From: Cellulomonas sp. NTE-D12 | GTDB lineage: Bacteria > Actinomycetota > Actinomycetes > Actinomycetales > Cellulomonadaceae | DNA: 64,000 bases | Assembly (NCBI RefSeq): GCF_027923705.1 | Contig: NZ_AP026442.1 | Location: 2,542,001-2,606,000, forward strand | Direction of reading: 5' to 3' | Shown: positions 15,341 through 23,621 of the stretch, piece by piece | Layout: every line of letters starts with the position of its first letter | Numbering within the stretch: the first letter of the stretch is position 1 | Notes under the pieces: generated by a model | Database searches by the model: none | What the model was told of the DNA's origin: nothing | Seen by the model: the letters and a program-made list of their open reading frames with translations, nothing else | Position numbers and translations under genes: made by a program

Positions 15341-16450
15341 GTGGCTGACGTGCGCATCGTGCTGGACGGCACTCCCCTGCTCGGCCGCGAGACCGGTGTC
15401 GGCCGTTACGTGCGCGCGCTGCTCGGCGAGCTTCCCGACGCGGCCGACCACCGCTGGCCCGGTGCGCGGGTGGAGGTGTCCACCTGGTCGTGGCGGGGCC
15501 GGCGCATCGCGCAGCTGCCGCGCGGCGTGACGCAGCGGGGTCTGCGGGTGCCCGCGCGGGCGCTCCAGGCACTGTGGCAGCGGGCCCAGGTCCCCCCCGT
15601 CGAGGCGCTCGTCGGACGCACCGACGTCTTCCACGGCACCAACTTCGTCTCGCCGCCGACGCTCCGCGCACGCGAGGTGATCACCGTCCACGACCTGACC
15701 TACGTGACGCACCCGGGGACCGTCAGCGCGGCGAGCCTGGCCTACCGGCACCTGGTGCCGCGTGCGCTGCGCCGCGGTGCGCACGTCGTCACGCCGAGCG
15801 ACGCCGTGGCGCAGGACGTCCGCGAGCACTACGGGCTCGCTGCGGACAGGGTGACGGCGACGCGACTCGGGGTCGACGCATCCTGGTCCGCAGCCACGCC
15901 CTTGCCCGCCCGGCGCCGCGACGAGCTGGGGCTGCCCGCGGACTACGTCGTGTTCGTCGGGTCGCTCGACCCTCGGAAGAACCTGCCGCGGCTGCTGGAG
16001 GCGTTCCGAGCGGCGCGCTCGGGCGGCGACGTCCCCGATCTCGTCCTCGCCGGACCCGCCGGCCGGGAGGAGAGCCTGGCGGGCGTGCCGGGGACCCACC
16101 TGACGGGCTGGCTCGACGAGCCGGACCTCCAGGGCCTCGTCGCCGGTTCGGCCGGACTGGTGCTGCCCTCCCTGGACGAGGGCTTCGGTCTGCCCGTGCT
16201 CGAGGCCCTCGCAGCGGGCCGACCTGTGCTGGCCGCCGACATCCCGGCGCTGCGCGAGGTCGGAGGCGACGTCGTGCGCTACGCCGACCCGCTGGAGGTC
16301 GACGGGCTGACGACCGGTCTGCTCGCGCTCGGCGGCGCTCCGGACGACGACGCCGCTCGTGCGGCGCGCCGGCAGCACGCCGCGGGGTTCACGTGGCGAG
16401 CGTGCGCCGAGGCGACGGTCCGGGCCTACGCCCGTGTGCTGGGCGACTGA
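15341..16450 (+). CDS. Glycosyltransferase, GT4 family
   Basis: A 369-residue GT-B glycosyltransferase of normal length, starting IVLDGTPLLGRETGVGRYVR, the N-terminal motif of mannosyl/rhamnosyl GT4 enzymes. It has VFVGSLDPRKNLPRLLEAF (about residue 205) and LPSLDEGFGLPVLEALAAG (about 275), the E-x7-E donor site. GTG at 15341 is the only start that keeps the conserved N-terminus. It probably extends the surface glycan. It converges on the deacetylase gene. Confidence 0.9.
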   Translation: MADVRIVLDGTPLLGRETGVGRYVRALLGELPDAADHRWPGARVEVSTWSWRGRRIAQLPRGVTQRGLRVPARALQALWQRAQVPPVEALVGRTDVFHGTNFVSPPTLRAREVITVHDLTYVTHPGTVSAASLAYRHLVPRALRRGAHVVTPSDAVAQDVREHYGLAADRVTATRLGVDASWSAATPLPARRRDELGLPADYVVFVGSLDPRKNLPRLLEAFRAARSGGDVPDLVLAGPAGREESLAGVPGTHLTGWLDEPDLQGLVAGSAGLVLPSLDEGFGLPVLEALAAGRPVLAADIPALREVGGDVVRYADPLEVDGLTTGLLALGGAPDDDAARAARRQHAAGFTWRACAEATVRAYARVLGD

Positions 16451-16465
16451 GGCGGTGCGCACGGG

Positions 16466-16480
16466 GCGCCGCGCCGGCGC
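16466..16480. terminator. Short hairpin between convergent genes
   Basis: GCGCCG-CGC-CGGCGC gives a 6 bp perfect stem and 3-base loop in the 39-base gap between the GT4 stop and the minus-strand deacetylase stop. No T-run. A possible bidirectional terminator. Confidence 0.3.
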
Positions 16481-16489
16481 GACCGGTGC

Positions 16490-17329
16490 CTAGCGACCCG
16501 TCAGCGCCGAGAACCCACCGAGCCGGTAGCCGTTCGCACTGACGGCCGAGGCCGTGCCGGGGTCGACCAGCATGGCCGCCTCCGCTCCCCAGTGGTAGTC
16601 CCAGGCGAACCGCTCGAGGTCGGGTTCGCCTGCGGTGCCGGGGTGGCAGTTGATCTCGAGAGTGGTCGCCCCGCGGCGGGCGGCGGCCCGCAGCGCCGAG
16701 CCGAACGCCGCGGCGTCCATCGACCCGGCCTCGTCGAGACCTGCGTAGTCCTCGGTCCCCGTCAGGCCTGCGGCCGCGACGCGCGCCCGGAGGGGGCCGG
16801 CCAGCGCGCGCACCCCGAACCCCACGAGGCTGCGGGCGTGGCTCGTCGTGAGCCGCACGGCCGGTACGCCCGCTGCTCGCGCCAGCTCGACGACGACCTT
16901 CCCCACCGCCGGCCACAGGTGCGTGTGCTGGTGCGTGTCGACGTGCGTCACCGCCAGGCCCAGCGCGAGCACCCGTTCGAGCTGGGCGGACAGCTCGCGA
17001 CGCACGTCGTCGGGGTCCAGACGGCCCAGGACGCCACGCTCGACCACGGTGCGGTAGGACAACGGGAAGGCGCCTCTCGCGTCGACCAGCGTGGGGATCT
17101 CGCGGGCCGTCAGCAGCGGAGGGTCCTCGCCGACGAGGGCGAGGTGGGCCCCCAGCTCGAGGCCGGGCCGCTCCCGCAGCACGCGTGCGGCGTCGTCGAA
17201 GGCACGGCCGACGGCGAGCAGCGACGTGGCCGTGACGATCCCGCGGTCGTAGCCCTCGGCGACGGCCGCGTTCACTCCCGGGGTCAGGCCCAGGTCGTCC
17301 GCCGTCACCACGAGCGTCCGCGCGCTCAT
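16490..17329 (-). CDS. ChbG/HpnK (YdjC-like) carbohydrate deacetylase
   Basis: A 279-residue enzyme of the YdjC fold, which removes N-acetyl groups from sugars using a divalent metal. The N-terminus LVVTADDLGLTPGVNAAV carries the catalytic/metal aspartates (TADD), LELGAHLALVGED the first metal histidine, and VTHVDTHQHTHLWP the His/Asp cluster; ATTLEINCHPG supplies a late histidine. Length fits the family. ATG overlaps the stop of the upstream GT2 gene (ATGA), making it last of a three-gene coupled operon with a PIG-V-like protein. The substrate may be a lipid-linked amino sugar; that is inference. Confidence 0.87.
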   Translation of the reverse strand: MSARTLVVTADDLGLTPGVNAAVAEGYDRGIVTATSLLAVGRAFDDAARVLRERPGLELGAHLALVGEDPPLLTAREIPTLVDARGAFPLSYRTVVERGVLGRLDPDDVRRELSAQLERVLALGLAVTHVDTHQHTHLWPAVGKVVVELARAAGVPAVRLTTSHARSLVGFGVRALAGPLRARVAAAGLTGTEDYAGLDEAGSMDAAAFGSALRAAARRGATTLEINCHPGTAGEPDLERFAWDYHWGAEAAMLVDPGTASAVSANGYRLGGFSALTGR

Positions 17330-18051
17330 GACCGACGCAGCTCGCGCCGCAGCCGCAGCATCTCGAGCACCATCGCCCGGATGACGGACGGCGACGACAA
17401 CGTCGACACCCCGCGCGTCCGAGGGAAGTAGTCCACGCCGATCTGCATCAGGTGGAAACCGGCGTTGCGGGCCCGGACCACGAGCTCGGCGTCGATGAAC
17501 GAGCTCTCGCTCACGGGGTGGACGGCGTCGACCACCTTCCGCGTGAGCAGCTTGAAGGAGAAGTTGATGTCGCGGACCCGGGTCTTGAACAGCGTCCGGA
17601 TCAGGCCGTTGTAGAAGAACGAGTACACGGTGCGCACGGCACCCTCACCGGTGCGGTCCAGCCGGTACGCGCACAGCAGGTCCGCACCGTGGGCGCGCAT
17701 CACCCGCAGCGCGCGCCGCAGCTCGGCCATGTCCCACGGCAGGTCGGCGTCCGTGTACAGGACGTAGTCGCCCGTGCAGGTCGCCAGACCGGTCTTGATG
17801 GAGCCGCCGAGCTTGCGGTTCTGCGCGTGGTGCACCACCCGGACGCGAGGGTCCGCAGCCGCGAGCGCGTCGGCGAGCTGCGGCGTGCTGTCCGTCGACG
17901 CGTCGTCGACGATCACCAGCTCGAAGTCGGAGATCTCCCCCGCCGAGACCATCTCCGTGCACACGTCCCGGGCCGCGCCGATCGCGGCGTGGATGCAGTC
18001 CTCCTCGTTCCACATCGGGAAGAAGACGGACAGAGTTCCCGCGTCGCTCAC
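17326..18051 (-). CDS. Glycosyltransferase family 2 (DPM1-like)
   Basis: A 241-residue GT-A enzyme like dolichol/polyprenyl-phosphate mannose synthases. Key motifs: LSVFFPMWNEEDCI at the start, ELVIVDDASTDST, YVLYTDADLPWD (metal-binding DxD), and DYFPRTRGVSTLSS near the end, the acceptor-side motif of this group. It lacks membrane segments. GTG at 18051 overlaps the stop of the upstream membrane protein (GTGA), and its own stop overlaps the deacetylase start. It may make the lipid-linked mannose used by the adjacent PIG-V-like protein. Confidence 0.9.
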   Translation of the reverse strand: MSDAGTLSVFFPMWNEEDCIHAAIGAARDVCTEMVSAGEISDFELVIVDDASTDSTPQLADALAAADPRVRVVHHAQNRKLGGSIKTGLATCTGDYVLYTDADLPWDMAELRRALRVMRAHGADLLCAYRLDRTGEGAVRTVYSFFYNGLIRTLFKTRVRDINFSFKLLTRKVVDAVHPVSESSFIDAELVVRARNAGFHLMQIGVDYFPRTRGVSTLSSPSVIRAMVLEMLRLRRELRRS

Positions 18052-19256
18052 GACACCTCCACACCGTTGGCGAAGTACCAGGTCAGGACCACCATCGCGG
18101 CGGTCATCGCGGTCAGGGTCACGACGGCGACCCAGCGCGGTCGCTCCGCGAGCCAGTCACCGCCGGCCGCGAGGGCGGGGAAGGCGGCCAGCGCGTACCG
18201 ACCGGCGCCCATGAAGTCCTTGGTGCCCAGGATCGGGATCGCGATGACGACCACCGTGTACGCGGCGTAGCCCCAGCCGAAGAGTCGGGTGATGCGCCGG
18301 ACGAGCAGGACGACGACCAGGCAGGCGAGCGCCTGCAGCGTGAGGTTCGCCACCAGGGACCAGCGCCCGTGGTGCACCAGCCCGAGGTAGGCGACCTTGA
18401 ACCACGTGCGCGGGCCGACGCCCTGGTTCCAGCCGGGTGACGACTCCGTCTCGACGAAGGCGAGCGGGTTCCCGAACTCGGCACCGAGGTAGGCCATCCA
18501 CGCCAGGAGGCCGGCGAACGAGACCAGCACGCCGGCGTGCCTGAACCGCACCCGGCGGACCGACGCCACGAGATCACGCCAGCCGGTCCGGCCCGTCTCC
18601 TGCGCCAGCAGCTCCAGGATCCGCACGACGAGACCCACGGCCACGGCGATCCCGAAGGGCCGGCTGGCGGCGGCGAGCGCGCCGACGACGCCGGCCGCGA
18701 GGTACCACCGCCGGTCGACGAGGACGAACGCGCCCACCGCGAGCAGGAGGTACAGGCCGTCGGCGTACATCGTGCCGTGCAGGAACAGGGTGTACGGGTA
18801 GGTGAGCGCCACGGCGATGGTGAGCAGGGCCGACCGCCGCGGCAGCCGCCGCCACGCCCAGCTGCCGACCAGCACCACGGCAGCCAGTCCGCTCAGCAGG
18901 GCGACGAGCTGCCCGGCGAGCTGGACGTCCCCGACCACGGCGGCGACGGCCCGCACGAGCAGCGGGTACACCGGGAAGAACGCGATCGCCGACTGCTGAC
19001 CCGGTGTGTAGGAGTAGCCGAACTGGGCGATGCCGGCGTACCAGCCCGAGTCGAACTGGAACCAGCCGTCGATCCACGTCTGCCCCGTGCCGCCCGCGCT
19101 GGGCCGTACGGCGTCCACGGCAGCCACGACGGAGGTCAGCCCGGCGGTGACGACGACGAACAACGCCACCACCAGCGACCAGGGGTAGCGAGCCGGCGCA
19201 CGGTCGACGGAGCGTTCGCGCACAGGTGTGTGGCGCACAGGCGTGTGGTGAGTCAT
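18048..19256 (-). CDS. PIG-V-like polytopic membrane mannosyltransferase
   Basis: A 402-residue membrane protein with about nine to ten helices. Between helices 1 and 2 is WFQFDSGWYAGIAQFGYSY, matching the D-S-x-W-Y acidic loop of PIG-V/GPI mannosyltransferase 2-type proteins, and IAFFPVYPLLVRAVA follows as in that family. These GT-C enzymes use polyprenyl-phosphate mannose on the outer face. ATG 19256 has GAGGGAAC upstream. Near the start a 15-base tandem duplication (19219-19248, one mismatch) encodes HTPVRHTPVR. First gene of the coupled GT2-deacetylase operon. Confidence 0.8.
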   Translation of the reverse strand: MTHHTPVRHTPVRERSVDRAPARYPWSLVVALFVVVTAGLTSVVAAVDAVRPSAGGTGQTWIDGWFQFDSGWYAGIAQFGYSYTPGQQSAIAFFPVYPLLVRAVAAVVGDVQLAGQLVALLSGLAAVVLVGSWAWRRLPRRSALLTIAVALTYPYTLFLHGTMYADGLYLLLAVGAFVLVDRRWYLAAGVVGALAAASRPFGIAVAVGLVVRILELLAQETGRTGWRDLVASVRRVRFRHAGVLVSFAGLLAWMAYLGAEFGNPLAFVETESSPGWNQGVGPRTWFKVAYLGLVHHGRWSLVANLTLQALACLVVVLLVRRITRLFGWGYAAYTVVVIAIPILGTKDFMGAGRYALAAFPALAAGGDWLAERPRWVAVVTLTAMTAAMVVLTWYFANGVEVS

Positions 19257-19358
19257 GTTCCCTCGGCTGGTGAACGCCCACGACACGGCTCCGGGCCGGA
19301 CGGGCGCGAGCGAGCATAGTTGGTGCACTGACCACGCACAGGTAGTTGGGAGCAGCAC

Positions 19359-20297
19359 ATGGGTTGGGCGCTCGGGGCGGTCGCCGCCGCTGCGGCACTC
19401 TCGGGCACCGCCGTCGTGCTGCAGGCACGTGCCGCGCGCCGTGGCCACGCCGAACGTCTGCACGTCTCGGTCGCGTGGCGCCTGGTGCGCGACCCCACCT
19501 ACGTCGTGGCGCTGCTGCTCGTCGCCCTCGGCTTCGCGGCGTCCTTCGCGGCACTGCGGGTGCTGCCGGTGTTCGTCGTGCAGGCCGGGCGCTCCTCGTC
19601 CCTCGCGGTCGCCGCGCTGCTCGCGACGAGGCTGCTGGGCAGCCGCCTGCACAGCCGCGAGTGGTGGTGGCTGCTCACCGTGGCCGTGGGCCTGGTGCTG
19701 CTCGCCTGGTCCACGCGCGCGGCGCCCGCGCACGGTGTCGCGGCGGCACCGGTCGTGCTCGTCGTCGGGGCAGTGGTCGTGGCGAGCCTGGGGACGTGGG
19801 TCGCGTCCCGTCCCCCGACGCGGGGCGCGGGGCTCGCCCTGGCGATCCTGGCCGGCGCCGGCTACGCGATCCTCGCCGGCGGGGTGCACACCCTCACGGA
19901 CCTGCGGCCCCTCAGCCTCGTGGCGTCGCCCGCGACGTGGGCGTCCCTGGTCGGCGGCGTGCTCGGCCTGGCACTGACGGTGCTCGCCTTCCAGCGGGCG
20001 CCGGCGGTCGCCGTCACAGCCGCCCTGACGGCGACCGAGACCGTCGGAGGCGCTGTCCTGGGCATGGTCCTCGCAGGAGACCGGGCCGCACCCGGCCGCG
20101 GGTTCGCAGCCGTCGTCGGGTTCCTGCTCGTGGTGCTCGGCTCGAGCGCGGTGGGCCGGCTCAGCGCCCCCGACAACCCACCGTCCGCCGGATCGCGGGA
20201 CGGACGGTCAGCCGACGAGCGGGGCCTCCCAGGCGCTCGACAGCATCTCGTCGAGGCGCCGGGAGGCGTGCCAGCCGAGCACCTCGTGGATCCGTGA
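19359..20297 (+). CDS. DMT/EamA-like integral membrane protein
   Basis: A 312-residue protein with about ten hydrophobic segments in two halves, the layout of drug/metabolite (EamA) transporters; the substrate is unknown. ATG has GGGAG six bases upstream. The hydrophobic part ends near residue 268; the last ~45 residues are polar and are encoded by DNA that also encodes the 3' end of galE on the other strand (20208-20297). It may export or flip a precursor for this locus, but DMT proteins are too diverse to say. Confidence 0.72.
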   Translation: MGWALGAVAAAAALSGTAVVLQARAARRGHAERLHVSVAWRLVRDPTYVVALLLVALGFAASFAALRVLPVFVVQAGRSSSLAVAALLATRLLGSRLHSREWWWLLTVAVGLVLLAWSTRAAPAHGVAAAPVVLVVGAVVVASLGTWVASRPPTRGAGLALAILAGAGYAILAGGVHTLTDLRPLSLVASPATWASLVGGVLGLALTVLAFQRAPAVAVTAALTATETVGGAVLGMVLAGDRAAPGRGFAAVVGFLLVVLGSSAVGRLSAPDNPPSAGSRDGRSADERGLPGARQHLVEAPGGVPAEHLVDP

Positions 20298-21182
20298 GGC
20301 GTCGGCCACCACCGCAGGCGGGTCGCCAGCTCTGCGCGGCCGCGCCACCCAGCCCCCCGGCCGCCCCGCCGCAGCGCAGAGGTGCTCCACCACCTGCAGC
20401 ACCGATGCGCCCTGCCCCGTGCCCACGTTGAGCACGTCGGGCAACGTGTCGCCCCGGTCGAGCCCGTCGAGGGCCGCCACGTGCGCGTCGGCGACGTCCT
20501 GCACGTGCACGAAGTCGCGGACGCACGTGCCGTCGGGCGTCGGGTAGTCGGTCCCGAAGACCTCCGGGGTCCGACCGTGCCGCAGGGCGTCGACCGTCAT
20601 GGTCACCAGGTTGCCCGTCCCCCGGTCGGCCAGAGCCGGGTCACCGGCGCCCGCGACGTTGAAGTAGCGCAGCGACACGGTCCGCAGCCCCGTCGCACGT
20701 GAGACGTCGCGCAGCAGCTGTTCGCCGATCAGCTTGGTGCGGCCGTACGGGTTGACCGGGGAGGTCGGGTCCTGCTCGGTCACGGGCGTGTCGCCCGTGA
20801 CGCCGTAGACCGCAGCGGACGACGAGAACAGGAAGCCGCGCACGTCCATGTCCGCGAGCGCCCGCAGGAGGACCAGCAGGCCGGTGACGTTCTGCTCGGA
20901 GTACCACAGCGGTCGCCGGAGGGACTCGTCGACCCGCTTGCGTGCGGCGAGGTGCACGACGAGCGCGACGTCGTGCTCGCGCGCGGCGGCCGCGATGCGG
21001 GGGGCCGAGCCCTGCTCCGCGAGGTCGAGCCGAAGGATCGGGACGTCGTCGACCCGGGCGGCGTCGCCGCTCGAGAGGTCGTCCACGACCAGGACGGGGC
21101 GCCCCGCCCGCCGCAATGCCTGCACGACGTGCGACCCGATGTACCCGGCACCGCCCGTCACCAGCACCGTTCCACCGCTCAT
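20208..21182 (-). CDS. galE: UDP-glucose 4-epimerase
   Basis: A 324-residue short-chain dehydrogenase-type epimerase interconverting UDP-glucose and UDP-galactose (or their N-acetyl forms). It has the NAD loop VLVTGGAGYIGSHVVQAL, VVDDLSSG, the FSSSAAVYG motif, YGRTK (catalytic Tyr and Lys), LRYFNVAGA and VRDFVHVQDVADAH. Length is the normal 320-340. It is monocistronic, convergent with and overlapping a DMT gene by 90 bases, and divergent from a GT2 gene. It supplies galactose-type donors for the surface glycan. Confidence 0.93.
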   Translation of the reverse strand: MSGGTVLVTGGAGYIGSHVVQALRRAGRPVLVVDDLSSGDAARVDDVPILRLDLAEQGSAPRIAAAAREHDVALVVHLAARKRVDESLRRPLWYSEQNVTGLLVLLRALADMDVRGFLFSSSAAVYGVTGDTPVTEQDPTSPVNPYGRTKLIGEQLLRDVSRATGLRTVSLRYFNVAGAGDPALADRGTGNLVTMTVDALRHGRTPEVFGTDYPTPDGTCVRDFVHVQDVADAHVAALDGLDRGDTLPDVLNVGTGQGASVLQVVEHLCAAAGRPGGWVARPRRAGDPPAVVADASRIHEVLGWHASRRLDEMLSSAWEAPLVG

Positions 21183-21391
21183 CGCGCACCCGCGCCGACG
21201 TGCTGGACGATCACGGTCGGTCGCAGCGGGCAGCCGCCCATCCCCCCGGTCATGGCGGAACCGTACCGGCGGCCCGCGTACCGACCCGAGCCGTGCACCC
21301 GGCCCGGACGGGGCACGGGGTGCGTGAGACCATCGGCCGTGCCCATGACCGTGCCGCCCGGCTGCTCCTGCGCCCCGCCGGCGGTCCGGCC

Positions 21392-22492
21392 GTGAGTGAC
21401 GCGCCGGCGGACGGCGACGGGGGCGTGCAGGGTCCCGCCGACGTCACCCTCGTGACGGTGACGTACGACGCAGGACCGCTCGTGCTCGAGTGCCTCGACT
21501 CCGTGGCGACCCAGCAGCTGCACGGCCGACGTCTCGAGGTCGTGGTGGTGGACAACGCGTCCTCCGACGGGACGGCGGACCTCGTCGCCTCGCGGCACCC
21601 GTGGGTCCGGCTGGTCCGATCGTCGACCAACCTCGGCTTCGCCGGCGGGAACAACCTCGCGCTGCGCCGGCTGCGCAGCCGGTACGTCATCCTGCTGAAC
21701 AACGACGCCACCGCCGAGCCCGACTTCGTCGACCGGCTGGTCAGCGCCATGGACGCGGCGCCTGAGACCGTCGCCGCGATGGCCGCCACCGTGCTGCTCA
21801 CGGAGCGGTTCCGGGCGGCCGACGCCGACGAACGGACGGCGGTCGAGGGGCCGGACGGGCGATGGGTGGCCGACGAGCTCGGCGGCGTCGAGCTGGTGAA
21901 CTCGACCGGCAACGAGGTCCGCACCGACGGCTTCGGGATCGACCGGGGATGGCTCGCCGACTCCGCGCAGCACCATCCCCCACGGGACGTCTTCGGGTTC
22001 AGCGGGGCAGCCGCGATCCTGCGCACCTCGGCCCTCCGCGAGGTCGGGCTCTTCGACGAGCGGTACTTCATGTACTACGAGGACACCGACCTCTCGTGGC
22101 GGCTGCGGCTCGCCGGGTACCGGATCGAGCACTGCGCCGACGCCGTGGTGCACCACCGCCACGCCGCCTCGTCCGGGGAGGGAAGCGAGCTGTTCCGCTT
22201 CCACGACGCACGCAACCGCCTGCTGACCGTGTCGAAGGATGCGACGGCGCAGCTCGCGCTCCGTGTGGTGGGCCGCTTCCTGCTCACGACCGCGTCGATC
22301 GCCGTCCGCCGGTCCCAGCCGGCGCCGCTCGTCCGCACCCGGCTGCGGGCATTCGCCAGCTACCTGCGCCTGCTGCCCAGCACGCTGCGGGAGCGGCGCC
22401 GCATCGGTCGGGCGGCGCGCGTCGGACGGGGTGCGGTCGAGCAGCTGCTGGTGCCGCCGTCCCGTACCCCGGCGGGCGGGTACCGCTCCTGA
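21392..22492 (+). CDS. Glycosyltransferase family 2, rhamnosyltransferase-like
   Basis: A 366-residue GT2 enzyme. It has VTLVTVTYDAGPLVLECLDS, VVVVDNASSDGTADLV, LGFAGGNNLALR and YVILLNNDATAEPDFV (the D-A metal motif), then GFSGAAAILRTSAL and FMYYEDTDLSWRLRLAGYRI, typical of WbbL-type rhamnosyltransferases. GTG at 21392 is the last start before the conserved region; the long reading upstream overlaps galE and is rejected. The rfbB gene directly downstream, for dTDP-sugars, supports rhamnose as donor (inference). Confidence 0.88.
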   Translation: MSDAPADGDGGVQGPADVTLVTVTYDAGPLVLECLDSVATQQLHGRRLEVVVVDNASSDGTADLVASRHPWVRLVRSSTNLGFAGGNNLALRRLRSRYVILLNNDATAEPDFVDRLVSAMDAAPETVAAMAATVLLTERFRAADADERTAVEGPDGRWVADELGGVELVNSTGNEVRTDGFGIDRGWLADSAQHHPPRDVFGFSGAAAILRTSALREVGLFDERYFMYYEDTDLSWRLRLAGYRIEHCADAVVHHRHAASSGEGSELFRFHDARNRLLTVSKDATAQLALRVVGRFLLTTASIAVRRSQPAPLVRTRLRAFASYLRLLPSTLRERRRIGRAARVGRGAVEQLLVPPSRTPAGGYRS

Positions 22493-22518
22493 CGGGCACC
22501 CCGGCCACCGGCTAGCAT
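22489..22518 (+). promoter_or_regulatory. Candidate promoter for rfbB
   Basis: CTGACG (22489-22494) and TAGCAT (22513-22518) are separated by 18 bases and lie just over the stop of the preceding glycosyltransferase, about 35 bases before the rfbB ATG. Confidence 0.4.
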
Positions 22519-22552
22519 TCGCCGCACAACCCCACCACCGCGAGGTCGTTCC

Positions 22553-23548
22553 ATGCGCATGCTCGTCACCGGCGGAGCCGGGTTCATCGGCTCCAACTTC
22601 GTCCACCACACGGTGCGCGAGCACCCGGACGTGCACGTGACGGTGCTCGACGCGCTCACGTACGCCGGCGACGAGCGCAGCCTCGACCCCGTCGAGGGCA
22701 AGGTCGTCTTCGCCAAGGGCGACATCGCCGACCCCGACGTGGTCGACAGCCTGGTCAAGGACGTCGACGTGGTGGTCCACTTCGCCGCCGAGTCGCACAA
22801 CGACAACTCGCTGCACGACCCGTGGCCGTTCGTGCGCACCAACGTGATCGGCACCTACCAGCTGCTGGAGGCGGTGCGCCGCCACGGTGTGCGGTACCAC
22901 CACATCTCCACCGACGAGGTGTACGGAGACCTCGAGCTGGACGACCCGGCGAAGTTCACGCCGGACACGCCGTACAACCCGTCCAGCCCGTACTCGTCCA
23001 CGAAGGCGTCGTCCGACCTGCTGGTCCGCGCCTGGGCCCGCAGCTTCGGCGTGCAGGCGACGATCTCCAACTGCTCGAACAACTACGGGCCGTACCAGCA
23101 CGTCGAGAAGTTCATCCCCCGGCAGATCACCAACGTGGTCGACGGCGTGCGGCCCAAGCTGTACGGCACCGGGGAGAACGTCCGGGACTGGATCCACGTG
23201 GACGACCACAACGCCGCGGTGTGGACCATCCTCGAGAAGGGCCGCATCGGGGAGACGTACCTGATCGGCGCGGACGGCGAGAAGGACAACAAGACGGTCA
23301 TCGAGCTGATCCTCGAGCTGATGGGCCAGGAGCCGACGGCCTACGACCACGTCAACGACCGCCCCGGTCACGACCTGCGGTACGCGATCGACGCCTCGAA
23401 GCTGCGCGACGAGCTCGGCTGGCGGCCGCAGTACACGACGTTCCGCGACGGCCTGGCCGCCACGATCGATTGGTACCGGGCGAACGAGGCCTGGTGGCGG
23501 CCGCAGAAGGACGCGACCGAGGCGAAGTACGCCCAGCTGGGCCGCTGA
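22553..23548 (+). CDS. rfbB: dTDP-glucose 4,6-dehydratase
   Basis: A 331-residue NAD-dependent enzyme converting dTDP-glucose to dTDP-4-keto-6-deoxyglucose, second step of dTDP-L-rhamnose synthesis. Motifs: MLVTGGAGFIGSNFVHH, HFAAESHNDNSL (family usually VDRSI), HISTDEVYGDLE, YSSTKASSDLLV (catalytic Tyr/Lys), and NCSNNYGPYQHVEKFIP, diagnostic for RmlB. Length is normal. The other rhamnose genes (rmlA, C, D) are not in this window. Rhamnose would be used by the adjacent GT2 enzyme. Confidence 0.94.
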   Translation: MRMLVTGGAGFIGSNFVHHTVREHPDVHVTVLDALTYAGDERSLDPVEGKVVFAKGDIADPDVVDSLVKDVDVVVHFAAESHNDNSLHDPWPFVRTNVIGTYQLLEAVRRHGVRYHHISTDEVYGDLELDDPAKFTPDTPYNPSSPYSSTKASSDLLVRAWARSFGVQATISNCSNNYGPYQHVEKFIPRQITNVVDGVRPKLYGTGENVRDWIHVDDHNAAVWTILEKGRIGETYLIGADGEKDNKTVIELILELMGQEPTAYDHVNDRPGHDLRYAIDASKLRDELGWRPQYTTFRDGLAATIDWYRANEAWWRPQKDATEAKYAQLGR

Positions 23549-23609
23549 TCTGCACAGATCCTCCACTGCGCCTGTCCGACCGCTCCGCCGCGCCCCCCGA
23601 CACCGCTCC

Positions 23610-23615
23610 TAGGAT
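23610..23615 (+). promoter_or_regulatory. -10 element TAGGAT, leaderless start of LCP gene
   Basis: TAGGAT is six bases before the GTG at 23622, and there is no Shine-Dalgarno sequence. Confidence 0.5.
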
Positions 23616-23621
23616 CGATCC

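Noticed and set aside
20942..21391. Upstream extension of the GT2 gene by 150 codons
   Set aside because: The extension overlaps galE, is Arg-rich and has no similarity to GT2 N-termini; GTG 21392 precedes the conserved fold.
21179..23566. 795-codon open frame on the minus strand
   Set aside because: It is antisense to the GT2 and rfbB genes and has low-complexity Arg/Val/Gly composition without motifs.
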